Shown: piece after piece, positions 1 to 10,740 of the stretch
Numbering within the stretch: position 1 is the stretch's first letter
How the letters are laid out: each line of letters begins with the position of its first letter
Source of the DNA: Sipunculus nudus
Taxonomy: Eukaryota > Annelida > Sipuncula > Golfingiida > Sipunculidae
Length of the DNA: 64,000 bases
NCBI GenBank assembly: GCA_026874595.1
Contig: CM049320.1
Span: forward strand, 3,227,464-3,291,463
Reading direction: 5' to 3'
The notes under the pieces: model-generated
Databases searched by the model: none
The model's input: only the letters and a program-made list of their open reading frames with translations
What the model was told of the DNA's origin: nothing
Program-made: the position numbers and the translations under genes

Positions 1-175
1 CCATCTTTTTCCGTTCAAACTTTTACACCTTTATCTCGCCCATCTTTTTCCGCTCAGACTTTTACACATTTATCTCGCCCTTCTTTTTCCACTCGCTCAC
101 ACTTATCTCGCCCATCTTTCTCCGTCACACACCACCTCGCCCATCTTTTGGCGTTCATACCGTGCCGCCTGGCCT
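1..175. repeat. Left subterminal tandem array of copy A
   Basis: Imperfect units of about 25-35 bases built on 'TCTCGCCCATCTTT' and 'CGTTCA/CGTCACAC' end in GTGCCGCCTGGCCTCATG. The same array and the same closing block occur at the left ends of the other copies (16,735-16,860, 18,705-18,861, 41,780-41,910). Its place just inside the terminus suggests a transposase-binding region, which is inference. Confidence 0.7.
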
Positions 176-748
176 CATGCTCGTGGCTCAGGCGATTAAA
201 AACGGAGACGTGAGTTAAAAATAAAAACAAGTGCTTTAATTCAACTCAAATAAATCAAGTGTAACAGAATTCGTGCCGGTAACAAAACAACGTGAACAAA
301 ACCATGTGAAATTAGCAAGAAATCATGTTAAATAAATTAACGAGAGTGCAATCATGTAAAATAAATTACTGTGAGTGAAATCACCAAATAATTAAAGTCA
401 ATTAAAGTATCAAACCTGATACTGTTCATTTTAAATATGAAATCATTCGATTAAAAGAATTATGAATACAATCACAAGAACCCATGCGATTTAAAAATGA
501 TATCACCCGTATACTCCAGTACAATCACATTAATAATCTCATATTCACGATAAACACCCGTATTTTACGTCTGGTATACCCAGATGATATGACAAGTATA
601 TGGAAATATAAAAACCAGTCCAGCTGGCTAGGTATTTATGCGTCTGTGTATATAAATAAATATATAAATGGACAGTGTTTGATGTTTGTGTGCACCTATA
701 TCTGCACATATCCTATATCTGTGACCTGTGTACCATCGGTAAAAAAAA
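176..748. other. Copy A left interior, no gene
   Basis: After the block AACGGAGACGTGAGTT (also near 16,880, and as a variant near 41,920) the DNA is AT-rich with degenerate repeats of AAATCATGTGAAAT. No convincing coding region is present. The stretch aligns by eye with 16,880-17,100 and 41,920-42,200. Confidence 0.6.
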
Positions 749-908
749 CCCTCTTTATAAATGAAAAGAGGGGAAAAATACACCTGTCTTTACATTTTCC
801 CTGAACTGCATACTATTGGTTAAAAAAAACCCTCTTTATTAATTTAAAGAGGGAAAAAAATATGCAGTCTTGTAAAAAAAAAAACCCTGGAAACTGTTTC
901 TTCCAGGG
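749..908. other. Three stem-loops of identical geometry
   Basis: Perfect 8-bp stems with 8-base loops lie at 749-772 (CCCTCTTT/AAAGAGGG), 830-853 (the same stem) and 885-908 (CCCTGGAA/TTCCAGGG). Each is flanked by runs of A. They sit about 1.8 kb downstream of the transposase stop codon on that gene's strand. A 3' processing or transcription-ending role is possible but unproven. Confidence 0.7.
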
Positions 909-2391
909 AAAAAAAATCATGGAGTTGAGAGGGAGGGGGGGGGTCACACCTGGCTTGTAACCTGCCCCCCCCCCCCCCCCCCAACTATTGTTTTGGCTTG
1001 TATGCACAGGGGCCACACCTTCGTTATTAAAACCTGTGCAGGCATGTGCTGTTTGCACTTGAGTGACCTTGTTGTTTGATCAATTCCTCAAGTTTTAATC
1101 AAACCTTGAGGTGTTAGTGATGTTAATGTATTAGTGTGTTAGTGTTAGTGTGGTTATTGCATGCACGAGATGCATCTCACATTTCTTGATTTCATACTCT
1201 GTTTCAACCATCACCCAAGTGTAATTTTACACCATTTCAATCTGTACACCATTTCAATCTCTGTACCTTTGTCAAGTGTAAACTTGTCCACCAACCACCC
1301 AAGTTCACACCAGTTTAAATATAAAGTAACTGATACAACCAGTGAAATATCTGTACCCATATTAATATATATCATTTAAACCAATGAAACTTCCAACCAA
1401 TCAATACATGATCATGTGCATCACCTGTGTGCACAAAATCCAATAATAACTATTTCATGAAATAAACACCATATTAACCTGAAACCTCAGGTTTTCATTT
1501 GTATATTTTTGGCACAAGTGTTTGTAACCAGGTACAGGCTATTTTTGGTTTGTTAGCTCATAGAACCCTTTGTGTACCGGTACACAGCCTGTACCTGATT
1601 GTAAACCCAAAATTGTTTAAACCTTTCATGTTTGTCTAGACCAAATGAAAGAAAATTCAGATACCAAATAGGCAATGCCTGCTCATGAGCACAAGTTACC
1701 CTGCATACCAACCCCATTCCCCCCTCCCTCTCCCTGCCCCCCCCCCCAAACAATTTCCTGTTGCATTTTCACCATTTCATATCATGATCAGCAGGAAGAT
1801 CACACTTGTATTTACTGTTCATTGACACCTGGTCATGTATTTGCTGTTTATCAGCTCCTGGTCATGCACAAGTCACAAGCTCTGGTTGCCCGAGATACAG
1901 GCAACCTCTAATCATGATCAGCAGATAATACCATAATGTACATGTATTCATCAACTCAGCAATCCCTGATCACAAAACAGTGTGCTACATATACCAGCAA
2001 CCAAAAGTTTATGTCAGCGCCCTGTACCATAATGGTATTTACTATAAAGTAAATTTTGTGCTCACTGAATGTGATGATCAGGAGAATATACCTTGTCACG
2101 AGCAAGTGTACATCAAAATAACTGCTGCCATTTATGTATACCAAAGAACTGAGTGTACCACAAAACTTATTGTTACCTTAACTGCTGATCATGACCAAAT
2201 ACACTTATTATATATTCTATGACCATAATATCTTTGATCTCCACTGCTGACCATGAGCATAAATTGTCTATACATTATTTGACCATGTATGTACACCAAA
2301 TAACTCTATGTCACAAAGTAGGTGTACATCAAATATCAGCTAGCATAAATGCTCACCATGAACATATACTCTGTACATTATATAACCAAAA
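909..2391. other. Copy A interior, low complexity and weak repeats
   Basis: Contains a G-rich run (932-942), an 18-base C tract (965-982), and a loosely repeated motif around CTGCTGATCATGA (near 1,785, 1,915, 2,075, 2,185 and 2,240). Short open frames here run through repeats and are not credible genes. The 1,100-1,160 part, rich in GTTAGTGT, resembles 17,715-17,760 in element B. Confidence 0.5.
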
Positions 2392-2660
2392 GCATCATGT
2401 GTGTGTACTTGTCACCATGCATGTACACCATGAAGGTGTACACCAAATGGCATATACTCGGTATACTGTATCACCAAAAACATCATGTGTGTGTACTTGT
2501 CACCATGTATGTGCACCATGAAGGTGTACACCAAATAGCATATACTCTGTATACTAAATCTCCAAAAACACCGTGTGTGTGTACTCGCCACCATGTATGT
2601 ACACCATTAAGGTGTTAACCAAATAGCATATAATCTGTATACAGTATCACCAATAACACC
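2392..2660. repeat. 88-bp tandem repeat just downstream of the transposase gene
   Basis: Three units start near 2,393, 2,481 and 2,569. Each contains CATGTGTGTGTACT, a CACCATGTATGT block and GGTGTACACCAAATAGCAT. Shorter relatives occur at the matching place in copy D (42,430-42,570). Confidence 0.75.
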
Positions 2661-2719
2661 ACATTACACAAAAACTCACACACATGAAACAAAAGTCACA
2701 CACATGAAACACCTAGAGT

Positions 2720-3380
2720 TCACTTCCGCCGCCCATATCCGCGGCTCATTAGGGCGGCCTTCCACTCCTCGAAAGTCGACGTTTCCTTGGCTGGGCAATA
2801 CCAGTTCCCGAAGTACTGTCTGTGGTTGCCATCCTGCCGGGGGAGGCCACACTTCCGGCATCGGATGGCTTCAGTGTGTCTCCGGTAGGTCTTCGTGGGA
2901 AGTCCCTTGGCCTCCTGTTCCTGCTTCCGCTTCAGGTAGTAGAAGCGGGAGCGAGTCATCGACGGGTCGGGTCTGACAGGAGGCTGCGAAGACCCACTTG
3001 CCGCACTTGGTTGTGCCGATGCCATACGAACAGGCTGCTGAGGCTGCGGAGCTGGAGCGGGCTGCTGAGGCAGCGGCGGAGGCAGCACGATCATCGTGTA
3101 TGGCATCGTCGCGGGCTGTGGAGACACCAGTACTGGTCTTGGAGGTGCTGGCGTGAGAACTGGTACCCTGGTTGCAGCTGGTCGACGGTGACGAACCTTG
3201 CTTTGGCCCGTTGTGATGTCCGGGAACGAGAAGGTCATCGGCCGGACATCGAAGCGTGGTAGGGCCACTGGCAAGGTCTGTGCTGGTGGAAGCGGTTCTG
3301 CAGCGGTGGTTGCTGGCGGCGGGAGGGTGATTCCTTGTTCTAGGACCTGTCTCTCCCGCCTCTTTTCACGCTTGTTGTAC
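2720..3380 (-). CDS. Transposase exon 11, Pro/Gln-rich tail and C-terminal CCHC motif
   Basis: Acceptor CTTCCAG, stop TGA at 2,720-2,722. It begins YNKREKRRERQVLEQGI (conserved), runs through about 120 Pro/Ala/Gln-rich residues and ends with C-x2-C-x8-H-x8-C (C1417, C1420, H1429, C1438) and FEEWKAALMSRGYGRRK. The CCHC motif is likely a zinc knuckle that binds DNA or RNA. Confidence 0.85.
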
Positions 3381-6300
3381 CTGGAAGTATAAAATAGCAT
3401 ATATTTTACTACAGAGTTGCACAAATACACCAATTTAATATGCATACAAATATATATATATAATACAGTTTGAAATATGGCATACATTTATTAAGTGTAT
3501 GGAGTCTGAAGTGGTTTGACTTAATGCCTCCCCCCCCCCCCCCCCAACACACAACGACTTATTTACAATCATTGATAGCAAAAGGTGATTCACCAGCCAA
3601 ATAAATAACAACAGATTATGACGCACTAATGATACAATGCTGTGTTTATAATGCTGATTTTACTCACCACTGCAGAAGTGTCGTGTTGTTGATGTCCACC
3701 AGCTGGAGTCCCGTCAAAGCTACAACCCTTGCATGAGCTGTCACGAGGTCCTGGATCTTCTTGTAGGCCCGACAAATCAGGGTCCACCGCAGTGTCGTCT
3801 TGCCTTTCACCGTGAGGGGATTCGGGAACAGGCTGCAGAGCTTCGACACCACGGCTTCCACATAGCGATTGCAGTCGGGCCACTGAGCAGGACCGCTCAT
3901 GCTGCCAAGGAAACATCTGAAAAACACAAACAAAAGCAAAGGTAAGCATTTATGTTAAATCTATAAACATGCAAGTCAACCTACAACATGATCTGATAAG
4001 AAACAGAATCCTGATTACCCCCCCCCCCCCCACCATAAACCTTACAGGTGTAGTTGTTTGTAATACATCAATTTTACTTCTAATACACCATTTATGTACA
4101 TAGTAACAAAGTGTATGGATACATCTTCAATATCAACTGCAATTCTCCCTTTTAGGCATTTAACATATACAGTTTAATTAGATATTTACCTTTTGGTGCT
4201 TTCAGCACCGGGATGACTGGGCGCCCCACGGGTCTTGGACGCCTTGAATCTGCCGCTGGCCTTGGTTTTGTGCCGCGGCTTGAATACCGTGGGGCGCTGA
4301 TCATACGGCGTCAGGTCGTTCCACAGCCGTATGATCTCGTCTGCCTGACTGTTGTTCACCGGTCCCTTCTGGTCGTGGAGCGACACCAGGTACGACGCCA
4401 AGGCGACGACCTTCTCGTACCCTGCCACTCCCTCGGGACCAACTGCTCCCTGGAAAACAGAAAAAGACATGATTTTAAGTTCACAGGAAATTAAAGGTAA
4501 GTGCATTGTAACTGCAATGGGAACCTGGTTAGCCCTGGCATTATTGGACACAACAACATTATGACGTATTTTAAATGGACACTTGTATGTTTAAGTCTTG
4601 CTTTACCATTGCTGACATGAAAATCTTTACAGCTAGAATTTTATATTAACTGGTGTTTTATTATAAACCAATAACAGTGAAAAACAAGTTAAACAATAAC
4701 ACTCATACCAATACTTGTTATAACAGGCACACATAAAAAAACACATGAAATATTTACCTCAGGATCAGACGAATCTGAAGATACAGGGGAGGAGGTAGCC
4801 AGAGGTGCAGCTTCACTCTGTTCCACCATAGGCTGGTCAGATGTAGAGGGTCCGGCCACGGGGGGGCTCTGGGCTCTCGTCTGGGGTTCTGACGCTGGCC
4901 TGGCGGGTGGAACCGGAGCTGCTTCTTCCCTCACCTCTTCTGGTTGGACACCAGGAACTGCACTAGGTGAGGGGGCACCAGTAACCGCGGTGGCAGAAAC
5001 TTCCCCGGCAGATGTGGCAGCAGAGACTGCAACACAAAAAGACCACACATATACCACTTGTAAATACTGCCAGAGTATCACGAACCATCTGTGTATGGTA
5101 CACTAACATGGGCAGTAGTAAAGATGCTCTCTGTATAACTGCTTGAAAAACGCTAACAATACATAGATATACTGTAAAGCTTTGTATACTGTGCACTATG
5201 TTTACTGACATTTCAAGTTGAATTGAAGTGATCAATGACCAAACACTATATATTTTACACCAAACACTTGACACTATTCCCTTTTTGTGTGGCAGGTTGT
5301 GCAGTATTGATCCAACTTACCATTTGCGTCGGGGAACACAACTTCTACTGGTGCTACAGTTGGATCCTCTGGCTCCTCGAAACCCTCATCAGACCTGTCG
5401 CCATCGCACAGTGGTGGCTCGTCAGTAGGCTGATCAGGGTCCATGGCCTGGTCCTGGAGCACTTTCCCTGTCTGGCTGAACAGGTACTCCACTCCAATCA
5501 ACTCCCCTGATCAAAGAAAACAACATCTAATTAATACATCTCACATAATAATTGACAAGCGATAACATTTTCATTCAAATAAACGTACCGGCTTTTTATC
5601 TACCGCCCCTCTCCCACCCGTTTTTTTTACTGCAATGTTGGTGTGTATTTTAGTAATCATTTTGTTCCAGTATCAGTCATGTACTTGTGGTGGTGGCATT
5701 TTTATCAGTGCAAATGTATTGATGCAAAGTGAAAGCTGGTTATTATATAATACTTTTCCAACAAACAACACAAACTGTGTCTAAACACACCTGTATACTT
5801 CCCGATCTGGCGAAGGGGCTGGACGAAGTTCTCTCCCATGACCTGGGAGCTCAGCTGGTTCAAGGCCTCGCACAAACTGCGGTGGTACACGTGGTGTTCC
5901 GGCGCGCGGGCTACTGGACCTTGTGAAACAGCTGCTCCGGCTCGGTCTTCGTTCCAGCGCCTCAGTCCTTCCAACAGGTACGCCTGAAAGTGCAGGTCGC
6001 TGGCACTGGTACCTGAAACAAACGAGCAGAAAACATTACAGAATGAATCAAACTACTCCCTTATTCATTTCCAGATTTATCTTCTTGGCTTCCTACTGAA
6101 AGAAAAACAGAAATGCTAAAATTAATCTCCCCGGCAGGCGCTGAAATTCAACCACGCGAGAACATGCATGAGATACTGCAGGCCTTATATATTACAGTCC
6201 CAACACTACCCCATATCTTAACGGGCCGTTCACTGGTATTGGTGACACAGAGCACACATCATTTGTTATAGTGTCTTTAACAAAACTGTTTACTTGTATT

Positions 6301-9300
6301 GCATGAGCCACCCACCTGGTATAAACCTGTTCTGGTGAAGATGGAAGGACTCGAGTGACGATGATCCGCGGGCACACCTGTACACGGGCAGCCTCACTCC
6401 CCCCTTGGTGACGTGGCCAGTCTCCACGTAGAGCTGTACTCCCTCGGGGTCCTGGAGGCAGCGGAGGTGCTTCTTCTGGGCGTTCCAGATGTTCCAGGTG
6501 CGGTCCGCGTCGAGCAACGGCACTCCTAAGGTATCTCTCCCTTGGGGTCCGGAGAAAGTGTTCAGCAGGTCTTCGATCAGAGAGGTTCCGTTGTGTGGAT
6601 CCCGGGTTCGGCGTCGACAGTGGGTGGATAGCTCCTTCCTGGAAATGTGCCTCAGGACGACACTGTCGGACGGGTTGGGGATTCCACTTCTGACCAACTC
6701 TTCTCGCTTGGCCTGCTTCAGCTGCTCCAGATCCTCCTCGCTCCATTCAAAAATACACAGTGACAAGCGGGCCATGAACACACCGTGCAGCTGGTGTGAC
6801 TCGGTGGTGCAGGCGGTGGCGATTCTTCGCATGAAGTGGTAAGCGTCGAGCCTGATCTGAAGGTCGGTCCACTCATGGAACAGGTTCCTCACCTTGGTTT
6901 CGCCTGCACAACAACAGTCCCTGTCAACGTACAGCAGCACTGGCGGGGCCACCCGCGCTTCGCGATAGCGTCTCATCAGTCCGTTGGCCATAGGCGCCAG
7001 GCCAGCGCCTTCGCTCGCTGTGAGCACGCTCATCAGCACTTCGCCGCGTTCGTTGCCGACGTTGGTGGCCCATGCCGCTGTACCCGCGCTGTGACCCGCA
7101 AGTTTGTGCACAATCTGCTTCGTAGAGTCCAACTTGAGAACGCATCCGAAGGTAGACGTAATGGACGCCTTCACCTCTTCCAGCCTCCCTTTTATGTCCT
7201 GGACGTAGACAGTGAGCAGCCACCTGCTTTCCGGGACCGGAACGTACGGTGGTGGCTTTTCGACGCTGCGGGGCAGAACGAGTCTGCGCTCTGCCGCCGA
7301 ACTGAAGGACTTGCAGTCCGTGAAGTACATCAGCGCCTGGTTGAAGTACTGCTCACTGTGCTGCTCGGAAATCTTCTTTTGGAGCTGGGTAGAGCTGTTC
7401 CCAAGGCCTCTCTGCCGAAGTAGACGGATGACCCTGATGTCGCACGCGTAGCGGTACGTGAGGAGCACTGGGAACTGCTGGCGGTGTCCGACGTCGAGTT
7501 GTTGGACGATGGCCGGACTCCAGGCGATCACCTTGCGTTTGCAGTTCTGGCACTCCAGGTACTCAGCCGCGAGGTTGTAGTAGCGGTCGACGTCAAGCAC
7601 TTGCCGGGTGTGTTGGTAGACTCCGGCACTGGTGAGCTCGACGTCCTTACAACCTTCCTGGGGGCAGACCAGCCGGACTTGCCACAGGCGCCGTGGCATC
7701 CACAGCAGGAGGCGCTGCGCGAAGTACAGGTCCGGGCGCGGGGGCTGGCTGCATATAGGTGCGGGCTGAGGAGGGTACCACCACAGCTTGTCGACTCTGA
7801 AACGACAAAGAAGTTCACAGTGATAAGTAATGTGACAAATTGTGTGGCGCTTCTTGTTTTTTAAGTCTTTATGCCCGCTGCCGCAGTGTCTTCATGCTGA
7901 TTACTGTATCGTTACCTAACCACTTTTAACGTTGTAGGCGCATGATAATATACACAAGTTAAAATTAACCCCGAGAACCTGAAACAGAATATTCACAAAA
8001 GATTAAACACAACAGCAATAAATCATTGTACTCCTCTATACTACTGTGTGACTCGTGCTTACCTGGCTGTGTCCAGTGTGGGCTTGCCAGTCTTGGGGTG
8101 GGTCTTGAACAGAGCACGGGAGATCCAACCGTGGTCCGCTTTCGGGAGAGAATCCCGCCATCCATCAGGGAGTGTCTGCGGACCTGGAAAATAAAAGGCG
8201 GAGGAATGCTACATTATCTTGCATAACATATTCCAATTTTAAATCAAAAGTGAGCAGGAGTCTGATGCAATACTGGTGTCTACCATTTAGACCTAAGACT
8301 GTGTAAGCATCATCAGACCTTCAGAACATTAATGTAGACTTTCTGTTATAAAGCACCAGTTTAATAAAACACATTTATTATTTATGAAGGACCCAGATCT
8401 GTAAAACATGTTCAAAGTTTAAAGTATCTTCCTAGCAGACATAAACATTTTGGGAAGGCCATTACAGCCACACCCGCTCAATCAGGTTGTTTGTGTAATT
8501 AAGAAATGTGGACGGAAAACCCACCTGAGGCACTTCCCAGTGGGACTCCTAACACAGGTTGGGAGACGGCAGGTGTCTGTGGAGGACTCAGTGTTGACTC
8601 CGAGACTGGAGTCGCCAGCCCTCGAGACTCTTGTGTAACTGTAACAAAGCAGACATTGTTCATTATGTGCAGTCTTATAACATACCGGTACCAAGTTTTT
8701 TGCACAAGTCTTCTTATTAAAATCATTTATGAGATCTTAATCCCTATGGCACACATATTATATATCACCCACCAAGGACTACGTTATTCACAGCATTTTT
8801 ATTCACCCCATTACTTTCTGCATGTTGGCATGTCATTTTAAATCACTTCTATATATTTTAAAGTAAACATATTCACCTGTTTGCCGTCTCTCAACCGCTT
8901 CGGCTACTGCTACCAGTTCTGCCTCGTCGCCGGAGTCGGACGAGTCCTGGGGTGGCCTGGATACGGTAGCAGTAGGGGATGGCCTGGGCGCTGGTTCCCG
9001 GGGCTGGTGCGGAACTGGTCCCGGGGAGGCCCTGGCCATCGACAGGTTCGGCATGACCGGGGAAGGGCTCCTGGACGTCAGGCTCTCCAACTTCTTCGCC
9101 AACCGGGCTCCGTGGAGATGACTACTCACGAGTGAGGCGATCCCGGTGGGTACAGGTGAGCTGGAGGCTGACCGCTGGCTGGGTGACGTGGTGGCCCTGG
9201 GTGTTGTCGGCCTGGTGACGGTGCTGGAAGGCTGCGTGGAGCTGGACTGGGAAGCCTGGGCTTCCCTCTTGGCAGCCTTCGCCGCGATGGCGTGCCGCGA

Positions 9301-9983
9301 CTCCGGAAAGGACTCGGCGTAGCGGCGTAGCGCATCCTTGTTCTGGCTGAGCGGTGCACCGGTCACCCTCTCGTGTCGCATGCTGTCCACGAGGTATCCC
9401 ACGTACCCAAGGTTGTTCTCCAAGAGCCACTTGAAAGTCTGGCCCCGGTATGCTCCAAACTGCACTCGGTATTCGCCAAGCACCTCGACCCGATCAGCTG
9501 GGTTCCCCCCACGCTTGGCGACATCCCGCAGTGCCAGTTTACGAACCTGAAGGAGTAAAAAAAAAAAGGAAATTTTTAAGTCTGATGGCCACTTATCACT
9601 TGGAGTGCATAATACAAAAAGCGCATTCATCATTTACAATTGGTTTTAATATGCTCTTTGTACAGGAACAATAAATTATTTTTTTTGTCGTTATCGGTTG
9701 TTGGATTATCATTTCAGTATGAATATGGAGTATGCAAACTTATTAATCACTCGACACATCACTTGTTACATTCAAACCAAGCTTCTTTACAACAGAAACA
9801 CTCAGGAATAGCAGCGTAACAACTTACCTGCTCTGAAGACATGGCCATAGGCACAGGCTTGCCCTTGTTAGCTTCGGCGACCCTCGCCGCCGCATTAGAG
9901 CAGCCCAAGGTGGGCTCTCCATCTGGGCGGCGCCGAAACCTGGGCCCGGCCTGTGTCCCCTCTGGCTTGGGTGTCTGGCTCAT
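2720..9983 (-). CDS. Dada-like transposase, 11 exons, 1,462 aa, intact
   Basis: I joined minus-strand exons 9983-9828, 9546-8877, 8638-8525, 8183-8063, 7796-6316, 6012-5791, 5506-5321, 5026-4758, 4449-4190, 3916-3668 and 3380-2720. Every intron is GT..AG and the summed length is 4,389 bases, with no internal stop. Domains in order: N-terminal RGQTFKWLLE (about 87-95), Ser/Pro-rich linker, WWYPPQP (about 359-365), zinc-type C398/C403 and C436/C439 resembling DUF6729, DDE-like core (D577 in LKLDSTKQ, D645 in YVDRDC, E836 in SSLESFH), GRFKASK in exon 9, and C-terminal CCHC (C1417, C1420, H1429, C1438). I recognise this multi-exon architecture from many uncharacterised fish and invertebrate proteins. 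The exons are GC-rich compared with the AT-rich introns. It presumably acts in the nucleus to cut and insert the element at U6. The catalytic assignment is inference; the family match is strong. Confidence 0.85.
3525..4034. repeat. Poly-C tracts in transposase introns
   Basis: C runs lie near 3,529-3,545 (intron 10) and 4,018-4,031 (intron 9). Copy D has C runs at the equivalent intron places (near 55,472-55,484 and 55,987-56,003), so the tracts predate the split of the two copies. Confidence 0.65.
3668..3916 (-). CDS. Transposase exon 10 (PAQWPDCNRYVEAVVSKLC block)
   Basis: Acceptor TTTTTCAG, donor CAGTG|GTGAGT. It encodes a compact, conserved, possibly helical domain: MSGPAQWPDCNRYVEAV, TTLRWTLICRAYKKIQ and LQLVDINNTTLLQW. 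In copy D this exon has a 26-base deletion and a mutated acceptor. Confidence 0.82.
4190..4449 (-). CDS. Transposase exon 9 (GRFK block)
   Basis: Acceptor TTTTCCAG, donor AAAAG|GTAAAT. It encodes IIRLWNDLTPYDQRPTVFKP followed by ASGRFKASK, a conserved family block that looks DNA-binding. Two bases carry over into exon 10. Confidence 0.82.
4758..5026 (-). CDS. Transposase exon 8 (disordered linker)
   Basis: Acceptor TTGCAG, donor CTGAG|GTAAAT. The 90 residues are rich in Ala, Pro, Ser and Glu with no recognised fold. The exon is kept in copy D (58,460-58,714), where its donor GT has become AT. Confidence 0.75.
5321..5506 (-). CDS. Transposase exon 7 (GELIGVEYLFSQTG block)
   Basis: Acceptor TTGATCAG, donor AATG|GTAAGT. 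It begins with the conserved GELIGVEYLFSQTG and continues into an acidic, proline-rich stretch (DPDQPTDEPP and FEEPEDPT), probably a flexible linker. Confidence 0.8.
5791..6012 (-). CDS. Transposase exon 6
   Basis: Acceptor GTTTCAG, donor ATACAG|GTGTG. It continues FIPGTSASDLHFQAYLLEGL and RRWNEDRAGAA, conserved in the family directly after the last acidic residue of the core, and ends in QIGKYTG. The matching exon in copy D (59,543-59,746) is 18 bases shorter. Confidence 0.85.
6316..7796 (-). CDS. Transposase exon 5, DUF6729-like zinc domain and DDE-like core
   Basis: A 1,481-base exon. It opens with KLWWYPPQP and RPDLYFAQRLLLWMPRRLW, then a zinc-type set (C398, C403, C436, C439, with H416 nearby). 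The RNase H-like core has LKLDSTKQI (D577), LLYVDRDCC (D645, D647), RLDAYHFMRR (D671, H674) and SSLESFH (E836), with a long helical insert CIFEWSEEDLEQLKQAK between the second and third acidic sites. The choice of D577/D645/E836 as triad is inference from spacing and conservation in copy D. Confidence 0.88.
8063..8183 (-). CDS. Transposase exon 4 (DHGWISRALF block)
   Basis: Acceptor TTTCCAG, donor GCCAG|GTAAGC. It encodes GPQTLPDGWRDSLPKADHGW and ISRALFKTH, matching the family region that comes just before the WWYPPQP block. Reading continues into exon 5 by a codon split 2+1. Confidence 0.85.
8525..8638 (-). CDS. Transposase exon 3 (linker)
   Basis: A 114-base exon with acceptor TTACAG and donor CTCAG|GTGG. 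It encodes a Ser/Pro/Thr-rich linker (VTQESRGLATPVSES and on) without a recognised domain. Its phase (1 in, 1 out) fits exons 2 and 4. Confidence 0.7.
8877..9546 (-). CDS. Transposase exon 2 (aa 53-275), QTFKWLLE domain
   Basis: Acceptor CTCCTTCAG|GTTCGT and donor ACAG|GTGAAT. The first half holds the conserved block YRVQFGAYRGQTFKWLLEN and LGYVGYLV, a hallmark of the family. The second half is a long low-complexity Ser/Thr/Pro linker (about aa 155-265) with acidic DSGDEAE near its end, probably disordered. Confidence 0.85.
9828..9983 (-). CDS. Transposase exon 1 (aa 1-52)
   Basis: Starts at ATG 9983 and ends at a strong donor (CAG|GTAAGT). It encodes a basic N-terminus with the run RFRRRPDG. 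A pyrimidine tract and CAG sit two bases before the ATG, so an untranslated or short coding exon further upstream may be spliced to it. Confidence 0.7.
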
Positions 9984-10167
9984 GTCTGAAAAAAATGAAG
10001 AAAAAATCTGTTGACATACTGTAAAAATATATATATTTTAATATTAAACTGTCCATAGTCTCCAATACCAATGAATGGCCTTGTGTTTAATCTACATATA
10101 AATAAAAATTAATAGTACATAAATACATACATATATATATACATTATAAACATATATATATATTTAT

Positions 10168-10198
<31 letters not shown>

Positions 10199-10405
10199 TT
10201 TAACTTAATTTATATATATGACATACATTTAAAACATTTTTTGTCACCGATACCAATGAATGGCCCTGCTGGCGCATTAAAAAATGCTTTGTCTAAAATA
10301 CCTCTAACACCAGTAAATGCAGAACAAAAAATTACCCTAATGTTATAGAATATGCAAAAAGATGAGCAGATTATAATATTAAACTTTAAATAAAATACAC
10401 ATTGA
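9984..10405. other. AT-rich 5' flank of the transposase gene
   Basis: Contains a TA-dinucleotide region (about 10,028-10,215) and two copies of a sequence reading ATACCAATGAATGGCC (near 10,064 and 10,249). No coding sequence is seen. As the upstream side of the minus-strand gene, this is where its promoter should lie; I cannot pick out a specific box. Confidence 0.55.
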
Positions 10406-10740
10406 AATAATTATGGCCCTAATACCAATGAATGGTCTGAGGGGACAAAAAATGCATTGTTGTTACCAATTATATTCATTTTTGTGCATATCTGTCACAA
10501 TCGCATATTTTCTTTGTTCCTGAATTCATTGGTATTAGTGCCATTCATTGGTATTTTTGACATCAAATTGGCTATAGATGTCAAAAATACCAATGAATGG
10601 CACTAATACCAATGAATTCAGGAACAAAGAAAATAAGCAAATGTGACATATTTATGCACAAAAATGCATAAAATACATACCAATAATGCATCCTGATTTG
10701 TCCCCACAGACCATTCATTGGTATTAGGGACACAATTACT
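10406..10740. repeat. Large palindrome with perfect 57-bp inner arms
   Basis: The arms 10,508-10,564 and 10,577-10,633 are perfect reverse complements around a 12-base loop. Weaker complementarity carries on outward to about 10,406 and 10,740. Each arm holds several copies of CCATTCATTGGTATT. It lies about 0.5 kb upstream of the transposase start codon. Confidence 0.9.

Noticed and set aside
484-804. A 106-codon plus-strand open frame at the left edge
   Set aside because: It is AT-rich with no domain, overlaps the stem-loop region and is not conserved at the matching place in copy D.
6836-7423. A 195-codon plus-strand open frame opposite exon 5
   Set aside because: It is the shadow of the GC-rich transposase exon, whose minus-strand frame has clear conserved motifs.
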